A stretch of DNA of 64,000 nucleotides, taken from NCBI GenBank assembly GCA_012932295.1, contig JAAONU010000019.1:30543913-30607912 (forward strand), in the 5' to 3' direction. Shown piece after piece: positions 23,001-34,584 of this stretch (within the stretch, counting starts at the first letter, position 1; the number at the start of each line of letters is the position of its first letter). The notes beneath the pieces are model-generated. The model saw only the letters and a program-made list of their open reading frames with translations, was not told the DNA's origin and made no database searches. This DNA comes from Cyclina sinensis. Lineage: Eukaryota; Mollusca; Bivalvia; Venerida; Veneridae. The translations under genes were made by a program, and so were the position numbers.

Positions 23001-24990
23001 AGAGAGCTGATTTTATAATAAGACAGAGAGCTGGTTTTATAATAAGACAGATACCTTGTTTTATAATAAGACAAAGAGCTGATTTAATAATTAGACAGAA
23101 AGCTGATTTTATAATAAGACAGAAAAGCTGATTGAATAATCAGACAGAAAGATGATTTAATAATAAGAAAGAGAGCTGGTTTTATAATAAGACAGAGAGC
23201 TGACTTCATAATAAGGCAGAGAGCTGGTTTTGTAATAAGACAGAAAGCTGGTTTTATATTAAGACAGAAAGCTCATTTTATAATAAAACAGAAAGCTAAT
23301 TTTATAATAAGACAGAGAGCTGATTTAATAATAAGACAGAAAGATGATTTTTTAATAAGACAAAGAGCTGGTTTTATAATAAGACAGAGAGCTGATTTAT
23401 AATAAGACAGAGAGCTGATTTTATAATAAGACAAAGAGCTTATTTAATAATTAGACAAAGAGCTGGTTTTATAATACGACAGGGAGCTGGTTTGATAATA
23501 AGACAGAAAGCTAGTTTTATAATTAGACAGAGAGCTTGTTTTATAAAAGACAGAAAGCTGGTTTTATAATAAGACAGAGAGCTTGTTTTCTAATAAGACA
23601 GAGACCTGATTTAATAATAAGACAGAAAGCTGGTTTTATAATAAGACAGAGAGCTGGTTTTATAATAAGACAGAAAGCTGGTTTTATAAAAAGACAGAAT
23701 GCTGGTTTTATAATAAGACAGAGAGCTGATTTAATAATGAGACAGAGAGCTGCTTTTATAATAAGCAAGAATGCTGGTTTTATAATAAGACAGAGAGCTG
23801 TACAATTATAAGACAGAGAGCTGGTTTTATAATTAGACACAAAGCTGATTTTATAATAAGACAGAGAGCTGATTTTATAATAAGACAGAGAGCTGATGTA
23901 ATAATAAGACAGAGAGCTGGTTTTATAAAAAGGAAGAGGGCTGATTTTTATAATAAGAGTGACAGCTGATTATATAATAAGAAAGAGAGCTGGTTTTATA
24001 ATAAGGAAGAAAGCTGATTATATAATAAGACAGACAGCTGATTATATAATAAGACAGAGAGCTGCTTTTATAATAAGACAGAGAGCTGAATATTTAATAA
24101 GACAGAGGGCTGATTTTTATAATAAGACAGAGAGCTGATTAAATAATAAGACAGAGAGCTTGTTTTATAATAAGACAGAGAGCTGATTTAATAATGAGAC
24201 AGAGAGCTGCTTTTATAATAAGCAAGAAAGCTGGTTTTATAAAAGGACAGAGAGCTGGTTTTATAATAAGACAGAAAGCTGGTTTTATAATAAAACAGAA
24301 AGCTGGTTTTATAATAAGACAGAGAGCTGTACAATAATAAGACAGAGAGCTGGTTTTATAATTAGACACAAAGCTGATTTTATAATAAGACAGAGGGCTG
24401 GTTTTATAATAAGACAGAGAGTTGGTTTTATAATAAGACAGAGAGCTGATTTTATAATAAGACAGAGAGCTGATGTAATAATAAGACAGAGAGCTGGTTT
24501 TATAATAAGGAAGAAAGCTGATTATATAATAAGACAGACAGCTGATTATATAATAAAACAGAGAGCTGCTTTTATAATAAGACAGAGAACTGAATATTTA
24601 ATAAGACAAAGGGCTGATTTTTATAATAAGACAGAGAGCTGATTATATAATAAGACAGAGAGCTTTCTTTATAATAAGACAGAGAGCAGGTTTTATAATA
24701 AGACAAAGAGCTGGTTTTATAATACGACAGAGAGTTGGTTTTATGATATGACAGAGAGATGCTTTAACAGATAGAGAGCTGGTTTTATAATAAGACAGAT
24801 AGCTTGTTTTATAATAAGTCAGAGAGCTTGTTTTATAATAAGACAGAGAGCTTGTTTTATAATAATACAGAGAGCTGGTTTTATAAAAAGACAGAGAGAT
24901 GCCTTTACAGACAGAAGGCCGGTTTTCTATTAAGACAGAGAGCTGGTTTTATAGACAGAGAGGTTGGTTTCATAGACAGAGATTTTGTAC
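20094..24990 (+). repeat. 24-bp minisatellite, about 200 copies
   Basis: The consensus unit is AGAGAGCTGGTTTTATAATAAGAC written as a 24-bp period (for example AGCTGG at 22581 and 22605). Variants exchange GGTTTT for GATTTT or GATTTA, and AGAGAG for AGAAAG or AGACAG. Because 24 is a multiple of three, long octapeptide-repeat ORFs appear on both strands (20098-20771 minus, 23536-23840 both). These are not genes. The right end decays from about 24750. Confidence 0.95.
20476..21760 (+). repeat. Higher-order repeat inside the 24-bp minisatellite
   Basis: The variant TTTACTCATAAGACTGAGAG followed by the 23-bp unit GGTTTTTAATAAGAC starts at 20476, 20763, 20906, 21001, 21144, 21239, 21310, 21405 and 21476. 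Spacings are 287, 143, 95, 143, 95, 71, 95 and 71, each one less than a multiple of 24. From 21144 the 95+71 pattern repeats as a 166-bp super-unit. Confidence 0.85.
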
Positions 24991-26208
24991 GCATGAGTTT
25001 CAAAGATGTTCTACCAGTAAATCTTTTTTGTGGGTCCAACTATTTTTCCGAGGAAAACAATAGCGCATAGTTACAGCTTAACTTGACACTGATGCATTCG
25101 CATGCATTATCATTGAATGCAGCAATTTTTTCAACGATAATAGACAATATCAAGTATAACTGAATTTCAGTAATTGTTTAATTGATGATTGTTTTAACTT
25201 TGAGTGGACTAATCTATTTTTCCACGAGTTGTAAATAAAATTTCAGTCATTATTACTATAAACCATTATTTACTTTTTAAAAACCGTGACAGTTCCTGTC
25301 CAAAATTTATTGTAACTTCAATGACGTTTGTGAATAAAACATTTCTTTCGATTAATAAATAAAAATGTAAAATAATTACACGTGATAACAAAGTTTGATA
25401 TTTGTTTGTCTATACTAATAATTGGGTGTTCTTTGTTAATACGAAAGCTAAAAGAAGCGGACCTCTTCAAAAATGCAGAAATTCAAACGTCTGTTTATAT
25501 TTTATGAAGATTAGAGACAAATTTTAAAAAATCGTTGTCATTAATTGAACAAGAAAGTAGGGCGAGCACTAAACAGAAATACATACATGTCACATACTTC
25601 TATAACCTAGCTTGTGTTCTTTGCATATATGAGTTAATAAATTGTTTAAAATGATATCTTGATTTGTCTCTTCTTGCTGTCTGTGATTTTGTTTCAGGAC
25701 AAAGCTTTATTTTCTTGTTGAGATTGAAAAATATCCTAACATCGTTAATAGAGAAATTTTCGATTGGCTATCACTGCAGCCGTATCATAGTGACTCTGTT
25801 AGGATGTATATGCCGATTGTTCATTGTGAATACATAGACAGTAAAACAGTTTTAATGAATGCCTGTGTAAGATACTTGGTATCTTCGGCTTTTTATGCAA
25901 ATGAAGGGGGACATGTAGTAATCGTGTCCGTTCTGTAACTGTCATTTCTATCCCTGTGCAAGTGCGCGGAGTCAGTATTCTGCACATTTATGTAGTTTTT
26001 GTTTTCTCTTCTAATTCTTGGTGCGTTGAATTTTACAAAGCTTTAAGGCTGTCGTTGAGATCTGAAGACTTTGAATACATAAACAATTATCATCATTGCG
26101 TTGACATTAATATGTTTTCATTTTCCGTTCGCTCTTGCAAGAGAATAAATAAAACATACATAAACAATCGGTAATCCACTGAAATAAGTATAGGAAAAAG
26201 TATACTTA
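24991..26208. other. Intergenic, no feature recognised
   Basis: AT-rich unique-looking sequence between the 24-bp minisatellite and a small foldback element. The two ORFs here (25799-25987 minus and 25956-26174 plus) are short and have no motif I recognise. Confidence 0.4.
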
Positions 26209-26384
26209 GGAAATAGATTTTAAGTTTGAGTGATATACCGTCAGATATATCATGGTGTCGAGTTCAGTTGCGTAGTACTTTAATCACGAAGGCCGTAGGC
26301 CTGAGTGATTAAATAATTACGCAAATAAACGAGAAACCGGGATATATTCGACGGTAGATCACGAAAATTTTAAAATCTATTTCC
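26209..26384. mobile_element. Small foldback/MITE-like inverted repeat with central palindrome
   Basis: The left arm GGAAATAGATTTTAAG...GTGAT.TACCGTC is matched in reverse complement by the right arm ending GACGGTAGATCAC...TTTTAAAATCTATTTCC. The arms are imperfect and about 65-75 bp long. The centre is itself a hairpin: TAATCAC-gaa-GGCC-GTA-GGCC-tga-GTGATTA (26281-26311). No coding capacity and no clear target-site duplication. Confidence 0.7.
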
Positions 26385-26839
26385 ATTCTAACACGTACGT
26401 ATATTTATAAGGGACGCAAGTACGTGCACTATTTAACAGTGGCGTTCACAGTGACGTCAGCGGGCGCGCGCTTGTATTCAGTACTTCCTATGATATATCA
26501 CGCTCAATTCCTTCTTTGTTTATTGTCGGCGAATTGCGGATAGTGTTAGAATTAAAAATGCAACTAACTAACAATTTAAATAATGAGTATAATTGTGAAT
26601 GTGTATATTTAACAGGATTAACGACATTATTCGGGTATTACTGCAAGGATAAGTAGGAATATTCTGCACTTTTTACGCATACCGTAATTCAGATATTGAC
26701 TATGATGAAGCTATGTGCAGCAACACAGGCATATTATTTACTTTTGAAAGACTTGAGGTTTATCTTTAACCACATGTATTCAATAACTGTTTTTAATACT
26801 ATTTTTATGCTACGTATTGTGATAACAAAACTGTTTTAA
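26385..26839. other. Spacer, no feature recognised
   Basis: A GC-rich patch (CAGCGGGCGCGCGCTTG near 26457) in otherwise AT-rich DNA. No reading frame of note. Confidence 0.4.
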
Positions 26840-28925
26840 CTACCCATATTGCTTTTGCTTCCATCAATGAATTGATAATCTAGCTTCTGGCTTTTATTTC
26901 CATCAATGAACTGTTTAACTACCTTCTGGCTTTTGTTTCCACCATGAATTGTTAAAACTACTCATCTTGCGTTTGTTTCTATCATGAACTGTTTTAACTA
27001 CTCTTCTTGCTTTTGTTTTCATCAATGAACTGTTTTAACTACCAATCTTGCGTTTTTTTCCATCAATGAACTGTTTTACTACCTTCTTGTTTTTGTTTCC
27101 ACCATGAACTGTTTTAACTACTCATCTTGCGTTTGTTTCCAGTATGAACTGTTTTAACCATCTTCTTCTGGCTTTTGTTTTCACCATGAACAATTTCAAC
27201 CACTCTTCTTGCTTTTGTTTCCATTATGAAAAGTTTAAACTACCTTCTTGCTATTGTTTCCATCAATGAACTGTTTTAACTACCTTCTTGCTTTTGTTTC
27301 CATCATGAACTGTTTTAGCTTATCATATTGCGTTTGTTTCCATCTCTTCTTACTTTTGTTTACATCAATGAACTGTTTTAACTACTCTTCTGGCTTTTGT
27401 TTCCATCAATGATCTGTTTTAACTACTCTTCTTGCTTTTGTTCCTATCAATGAACTGTTTTAACTACTCTTCTGGCTTTTGTTTCCATCAATGAACTGTT
27501 TTAACTACTATTCTTGCTTTTGTTTCCATCAATGAACTGTTTCAACTACTATTCTGGCTTTTGTTTCCATCAATGAACTGTTAAACTACTCTTCTTGCTT
27601 TTGTTTCCATCAATGAACTGTTTTAACTACTCTTCTTGCTTTTGTTTCCATCAATGAACTGTTTTAACTACTCTTCTTGCTTTTGTTTCCATCAATGAAC
27701 TGTTTTAACTACTCTTCTTACTTTTGTTCCTATCAATGAACTGTTTTAACTACTCTTCTTGCTTTTCTTTCCATCAATGAACTGTTTTAACTACTCTTCT
27801 TGCTTTTGTTTCCATCAATGAACTGTTTTAACTACTCTTCTGGCTTTTGTTTCCATCAATGAACTGTTTTAACTACTCTTCTTGCTTTTGTTTCCATCAA
27901 TGAACTGTTTTAACTACTTTTCTTGCTTTTGTTTCCATAAATGAACTGTTTTTACTACTTGCTTTTGTTTCCATCAATGAACTGTTTTAACTAATTTTCT
28001 TGCTTTTTTCTCATCATGAACTGTTTAACTGTTTCCATCAAGGAACTGTTTAACTACTCTTCTTAATTTTGTGTCCATCAATGAACTGTTTTAACTACTC
28101 TTCTTGCTTTTGCTCCTATCAATGAACTGTTTAATCTTTTTGCTTTTGTTTCCATCAGTGAACTGTTTACTACTCGTTTTACTTTTGTTTTTATCAGTGA
28201 AATGCTTTTACTACTCTTCTTACTTGTGTTTCCATCAATGAACTGTTTTAACTACTCTTCTTACTTATGTTTTCATCAATGAACAGTTTTGACTTATCAT
28301 ATTGCGTTTGTTTCTAGAAATGAACTGTTTTAACTACTCTTCATGCTTTTGTTTCCATCAATGAACGGTTTTAACTACTCTTCTTACTTTTGTTCCTATC
28401 AATGAACTGTTTTAACTACCCATATTTCTTTTGTTTCCATCAATGAACTGTTTTAACTACCCATATTTCTTTTGTTTCCATCAATGAACTGTTTTAACTA
28501 CTCTTCTTGCTTTTCTTTCCATCAATGAACTGTTTTAACTACTCTTCTTGCTTTTCTTTCCATCAATGAACTGTTTTAACTACTCTTCTTGCTTTTGTTT
28601 CCATCAATGAACTGTTTTAACTACTCTTCTTACTTTTGTTTCCATCAATGAACTGTTTTAACTACTCTTCTTGCTTTTCTTTCCATCAATGAACTGTTTT
28701 AACTACTCTTCTTACTTTTGTTCCTATCAATGAACTGTTTTAACTACTCTTCTTGCTTTTCTTTCCATCAATGAACTGTTTTAACTACTCTTCTTGCTTT
28801 TCTTTCCATCAATGAACTGTTTTAACTACTCTTCTTGCTTTTGTTTCCATCAATGAACTGTTTTAACTACTCTTCTTGCTTTTGTTTCAGTCATGCACTG
28901 TTTTAGCCACTAATTTTGCTTTTGT
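26840..28925 (+). repeat. 41-bp minisatellite, about 50 copies
   Basis: The unit is GAACTGTTTTAACTACTCTTCTTGCTTTTGTTTCCATCAAT (41 bp): GTTTTAACTACTCTTCTT at 27661 recurs at 27702. Units are ragged at both edges and nearly identical in 27400-27950 and 28430-28870. The plus strand is strongly T/pyrimidine-biased. No reading frame runs through it. Confidence 0.95.
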
Positions 28926-30544
28926 TTTCATCAATTTTTCTTACTTTTCCGTCTATTTACTTGTTACTGCTGGGTTAATCAATTATTGTACATTACATGA
29001 TTTGAAATAATTTGACAAGCATGTTCTTCAGGTTGAAGCAATATTTCGTAGTGTCTGTCTGTCTGTTGTTTTCACCGCAGAATGACATAGAATATTGCCT
29101 TTTCGATGTTAATGTTTGATCTGTCTTTACTTATTCCTGTGTTTGTCTATCTATATATCCTTCATGCCAAATAATATAGATCATTGCTTACCAGTGTTTT
29201 GTGTCCTTTTCGTAATTCAGTAGGACTTGACAACTTTTTTGAAACAAATTTGCACACGTATTCATCACATGGAGTTTACGTTAAGCACAAAACTTGTAGA
29301 ATGCTACCCATCTTTATGTTTTTGTCATTGATCTGGAACTTCAGTCAATAATTAAGATTAATCTTTTGGTGCAGTTTTCTTTACTTTATAAGAGGGATTC
29401 CAACAGTTTGTACAGATTTGTCTTTACCCTAACACAGCACTACTTCAAACTTTTTTTGTAGACAATACCCTTCGGAGACACTTTGTCACTTACAGTGATA
29501 CCTCATATTTAACTGATTGAACATCTAGATAACATCTTAATAAAAGTACTTTTAGTGCAAAAGCAAGTCTGTTGTTCCTTCGCATCACATTTTAATCGAA
29601 AACTGATGAAAATAAAAACGAAATTTATGGAATTCATTCCTTAGGTTTGGAAACGTAAATGTATTAACAATCTTAGGCAAATTCTTTCTTTCGAAATTTC
29701 TGATATATTTTGCCGAATATTTATACCGCCGTGTAGTGTTAATCTGCTCATCATGCGATCCGTGCTCTCATAGAGAGAGAGAGAGAGAGAGAGAGAGATC
29801 ATTAAAGTATCTTTAATAAGTATCTTTAAGAGCATTTTTTACTTAGTTTTATTGGACGGACTTTAATGTATACCATCATTTGTATAAATCCACGTTTTGA
29901 AGTCTTTACTTGGTTTTTGCTTCAAAAGTATGTATTCCATTTTACAACTCCGATTCAGTCCGTACGAACGTGTAAGAGAAAAGACATATCATTTATATTC
30001 CTATCAACTGAAAGTAACTGCTTCTTTTAAAAAATATAATATGTAAAATTATGCATTCGTAATAAAACAAATAAAAATATTACCTTTATTGTGTCCATTT
30101 TACGTATTTCACGTGAATATCATGCGCTGAAACATTGCACATCTTGCTTTTATATCTTATTCAAACCACAGAACTGTTTTTCTTTAAAAGTGGTTTCTAC
30201 TTCCTTGCAAAACAAGAGAGTATTCAGACAGAATGCAACATAAAAAATACACTGACAGGCAAACTTTTAATAACCTCGTGTGAGTCGCCTGCAGACATCT
30301 GTTAACTGTGTTATAAGTAATTTAAGCAACACGTTTAAATGAAATTTAAAAAAGAAGTTTTTTATAATGCCTTCGGCACAAATTACTTTTTTGTACCCTG
30401 TAGTTTCAGAAAGGTAGAATTCACTTAGCAGAACTTAAAAGTTAAACTTACTGGCTTAATTTAACTTCTTAAACACTTTTAGAATTTCAAAATTTATTAT
30501 CAAATTGAAATTACAGTCATAAGACTGAAGGTGAAAAAATAAAG
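28926..30544. other. Intergenic; one (GA)n microsatellite
   Basis: No gene recognised. A pure GA run lies at about 29773-29799. The ORF at 29641-29835 (minus) reads through it (SLSLSLSL) and is an artefact. Confidence 0.4.
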
Positions 30545-30784
30545 AAGAAGTTCAAGATAGTCCTATATCGCTCACCTGAGTACCACCAGTTAAAACAGCG
30601 AGGCCAAGGAAGGAATCAAAGTTGAGTCTACATGCAAAATTGTACATCTGGTCAATATTTTCAGCTTGAAAAACAGAAGGTAAGTCAATAGAACAAGATC
30701 AATGACAGCTAAGGTCAAAGTTGAAATCCGAATGCAAAATTTTAAGTAAAGTTCAAATTTCCATACTGCAGCTGCAAAAAACAA

Positions 30785-31732
30785 GTTGGTTGCTTAAAAA
30801 GGCATCCAGTGGGTTATGTCCAATAATTGATTGTACATGTGATCACATCTTGATGCAATATTTCTAGCGATATTGATAGTTATGTTCTTGCTTTAATGTG
30901 TCTGTCCATGTAAGTAAATATTGTCAGAGTGTAAACAAAGTTAGCAAGTAATTTTATTACAATATATAATATTATAAGTCTTTCCAAACACAGGATATTA
31001 TGAATACAATATAAAATATAATCTTTGAGAACTAAAGTACTATCATCTAACTTTAGAAAATAATTAAAATATTGTAAATAGACCAAAAAAAAAAGGAACA
31101 ACATAACAATTCGCCTCCAGTGTACATTATTTACTTATGAGTGGTATCTATACACTGAGCATGGAAAAGAACCAGAGGTGTCATTTAAATGGGTTTTGTA
31201 TCGTGCACTATCCCCCAGAAACCTCTTCATAGGGGGTCGGTCATATGGGCAATCGGTACCGACGATATATAAGTTCAAATAGATAGAGCAATAAACAGTT
31301 ATTTTAGCAACACTCGCATCGCCTGCTGGCATTATAGGCATTTTCAGAATCCTTAGAGAATTCTGAGTAAGTCTGTTGTTGTACATGCAGTAAATAATTT
31401 TCAATTTTATTGGTGTGGTTATAAAATATTATGCAAAATCATATATCAATTACAAGCAATTTCTTTGCTAAATTTAAACACATCATTTACCTTAAGACAC
31501 AAACAGACATTTGGCACTCTCGATAGTAAACAAGAGAAATTTAATGATTGCACATTGTTAAAACTAGGGCCGCTAGTAGAGTCGCAGATAGGATCGGGTG
31601 GCCGTAGAATAAGTATGTCCGAAAATCTCCGGCTCCAGACGCTCTGCTGCATATTCTGTATCGTTAGATGCTCTGTTGCAGTTAGAAAACTCGGCACTAT
31701 ACTGGGTGATGCCCTTAAGGGTATAACCCAAC
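30785..31732. mobile_element. TIR-like insertion, copy 1 (about 0.95 kb)
   Basis: It begins TTGGTTGCTTAAAAAGGCATC and ends GATGCCCTTAAGGGTATAACCCAA, a loose inverted repeat. The host unit GCTGCAAAAACAAG|AAAGTAGG is split here. AACAAG appears on both sides, so a 6-8 bp target-site duplication is likely. The interior shares TACCGACGA and the 3' block CGCTCTGCTGCATATTC with copy 2. The minus ORF 31446-31697 and plus ORF 31465-31746 show no recognisable domain. Confidence 0.55.
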
Positions 31733-32628
31733 AAACAAGAAAGTAGGTCAGTAGGTCAAGATAAACGTCGAGGTCACATAAGGTAAAGGACTATGTTAAA
31801 TATATTGTGTGTGTAAATGAAGATTCCTGAAAAGGTAGATTTTTTCTAAAGTATAGATCAAATGTCAATACTGTAGCTGCAAAAACAAGAAAGTAGGTCA
31901 GTAGGTCAAGATAGAAGTTGGGGTCACATAAGGTTAAGGACTTTGTTAAATATATGTTAATAAAGATTCCCGAAAAAATAGATTTTTTTCTATATAATCC
32001 TACAAAGTTTAGCCATATGGTGATAATTTGTATCGTTGTAAAGGTCAACTATACAATGGTACATACTAAATATATGTTTAACGGCCTACAATTTCTGACA
32101 AGAAGTTTTCAAAGATTTTGTATTTTAGATTAAAAGCACCCTTGGGCAGGGCTAATTTTGACCTAAAGACATATTTTGAACAAAACTGATGGAGATCTAG
32201 GAGACAATGCTACGTACAAAATATCTACGGATAAGAAGATTTTCAAAGTTTTCATAAACAACCTTATTAATAACAAGTGAACCATTGGCGAGGTCAGTGT
32301 TTACCGGAACTATCTTTGTAGAGGTCAACTATACAATGATACAAACTAAGTATGTAAGGTCTAGGGCTTCTGGTTTCTGATAAAAAAGGTTTTAAATGAT
32401 ATAATTGACACAAATAGGACCCCCAGGACAAGTGCAGTTTTTACCCCAGGGACATAATTTGAACATTTTGGTAGAGGTTTACAACACAAGGCTAGTGCAA
32501 AACAAATTGAGGGTTTCGAGAAAAATTCAAATCTAGAGAAAAGAAAAAGTGAACTGGCAACTGAAGATTAACAATCAATAATAAAGATATAACTGGACCT
32601 TGGGAGATTTTAAAAGAATTAAAACAAG

Positions 32629-33860
32629 TTGGCTCCTTAAAAAAGCGTCCAACAGGTTATGCCAAATAATTGAATATTACATATGATCAAATCTTTATGC
32701 AACATTCCTTGCGATATTGATAGTTGTCCTCTTCTTTTAATATTTCAGTCTATGTAAGTAAATTTGTCAGTGTGTGATAAATTCACTTGCTTTGTAGCAA
32801 GTATTTTTTTAGAATATATAGTATTATCAGTGTTTACAAGCACAGGATATAATGAATACACTATAAAAATATATAAACAAAATCTTTGAGAACTCAAGAC
32901 AACTACGATTATCTATTTTAGAAATAATTAAAGTATCATGAATAGAGCTAAAAGGGAAAATTAAGAAGGGAACAGCATAACAATTTTATATTTTACAAGA
33001 CTAATATTTCCAGCGTGCATTGTATATTTACTTACACATTTGAAATGAAACCACTGTATTTTGCATTTTTGTTGTCACTTTTCAACCAGCCGGTATCATG
33101 AAGGAGCTGTGGTAACGCACATGCAAAAGAACCAGAGGTGTCATTGATGCTTTCTTGTTTTGCACTATACCCAACATCCTAAAAAAGCTAACCTCTCTAT
33201 GGGACGTCGGTCAAATGGTCAACACCTACCGACGAGAAATAAACTCAAATAGATAAAGGAATATACAGTTAATTTAGCAACTGTCACATCACCTGCTTAC
33301 ATTATATGCATTTTCTGAATTCTGCGAAATTGTTCAAATTGTTGAAGTTCTAAACATTCATTTAAATGAGGCTTCATTTAAAAATATAAAATCTAATGTT
33401 TATATCGAATGATTTTAGTGTGAAACATGTTTCTACGGCAAAACAGTTGCGAAAATCCTAAAGTCTGAATTGTAAGTCTGTTTTCTTTGTGCAGTAAATA
33501 GATCTCAATTTTATTTCCGTCGTTTTTAAAAATTATGCAAAATTTTATGTAAAATACAATCAATTTCTCTGTTGAATTTAAACACATCATTTACCTAAAA
33601 ACACAAACATATATTTGTCACTCACATTGATACAATCAGATTCAAAACATTGAATGCAGCTTCCTTAATCATATGATTGCACATTGTTAAAACTAGGGTC
33701 GCAAAAAGGACCGCAAATAGGATCGCAGGGCCGCAGAATAAGGATGTCAGAAAATCTCCGGATCTAAACGCTCTGCTCCATATTCTTTTTCAATAGACGC
33801 TCTGTCGCATTTTGAAAACTCGCCAGGATACTGGGTGATGCCCTTAGGGGCATAACCCAA
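32629..33860. mobile_element. TIR-like insertion, copy 2 (about 1.2 kb)
   Basis: It is homologous to copy 1 along its length, starting TTGGCTCCTTAAAAAAGCGTC and ending GATGCCCTTAGGGGCATAACCCAA. Shared blocks include TGATCA.ATCTT.ATGCAA.ATT near the start and the ending ACTGGGTGATGCCCTTA. It is longer than copy 1. No transposase is visible, so it is a non-autonomous element of unknown superfamily. Confidence 0.55.
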
Positions 33861-33865
33861 AAAAA

Positions 33866-34207
33866 TATGAAGATTTATACAAAAAGAATTAAATAAGTAC
33901 CAATGATAAAGGTTTCTTTCAAAATGATTAGTTCCAAAGTTAACTATTGAGGAAGCAAACAGTTGTGAGAGGATTTTGAATGAACATGAATGTGCCACCG
34001 CCTTACTCTATATGAAAAATGATAAAAGCCCGGGCTTCGATGGTATAACTGTAGAATTTTAAAAATATTTTGGAATGATCTTAGGAAATATCTGGTAAAC
34101 GCAAATAATTATGTAAATGAAACCGGCAACCTTTCACAACTACAGAAGCAAGAAATAATAACTTTACTACCTAAAAAGGATAAAGATTTGAATTACTTGA
34201 ATAATTA
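33866..34207 (+). pseudogene. L1-like LINE reverse transcriptase fragment
   Basis: Plus-strand conceptual translation, allowing one 1-bp frameshift near 34074 and an internal stop, gives KYEDLYKK, then KLTIEEANSCERILNEHE, ALLYMKNDKSPGFDGIT and QKQEIITLLPKKDKDLNYLN. This is the segment before RT motif A found in L1-type ORF2, including the K-SPG-DG motif. It matches the corresponding part of the 49-52.7 kb LINE (HYENLYQRKE, NTSPGNDGFTGEF). Both ends are cut off; the left end lies against TIR-like copy 2. Confidence 0.8.
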
Positions 34208-34367
34208 AGTTTTTAAGTTTTTCCTAGTGTAAATCAAGTGACCCCCGTATTGGGTCAGTTTTGACCCTAGGGAAATAACAATCTCAGTAGAATACTACAC
34301 ATCAAATATAAAAGGTCTGTCGCTTATGCTTTCTGACTTGAAGGTTTGCAAAACTTTTTATGTTTCA

Positions 34368-34394
34368 CGCACACGCACACACACACACACACAG
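34368..34394. repeat. (CA)n microsatellite
   Basis: ACGCACACGCACACACACACAC run inside the minus-strand HINE core repeats. Confidence 0.9.
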
Positions 34395-34584
34395 AGATAG
34401 GTACATAATTTGAACAATCTTGGTAGAGAGCAACTAAACCATGTTTAACACCAAAGTCCTAGGCCACCCGGTTTCAGAGAAGACTTCTTACGTTTTTCCT
34501 ATATAAGCCTATGTATATCAAGTGACCCTTTGGACGGGGTCAATTTTGATTTCATGGACAAAAACTTCGTGCTTCGGTGAGCTA

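Larger units (their letters stand above)
30545..34584 (-). mobile_element. Old minus-strand HINE with internal insertions
   Basis: Read on the minus strand, the head is TTTTTAGCTCACCGAAGCACGAAG ending at 34584. The tail is ACTCAGGTGAGCGATATAGGACTATCTTGAACTTCTT at about 30545-30580, with a decayed terminal hairpin. Between them are diverged 165-bp core units on the minus strand (32050-32620 and 34208-34560) and a 140-bp unit (CAAGAAAGTAGGTCAGTAGG at 31733 and 31886). Two TIR-like insertions and an L1-like fragment sit inside. Confidence 0.65.

Noticed and set aside
20094..24990. Possible CRISPR-like array
   Set aside because: Units are contiguous 24-bp minisatellite repeats with no unique spacers, in a eukaryotic context.
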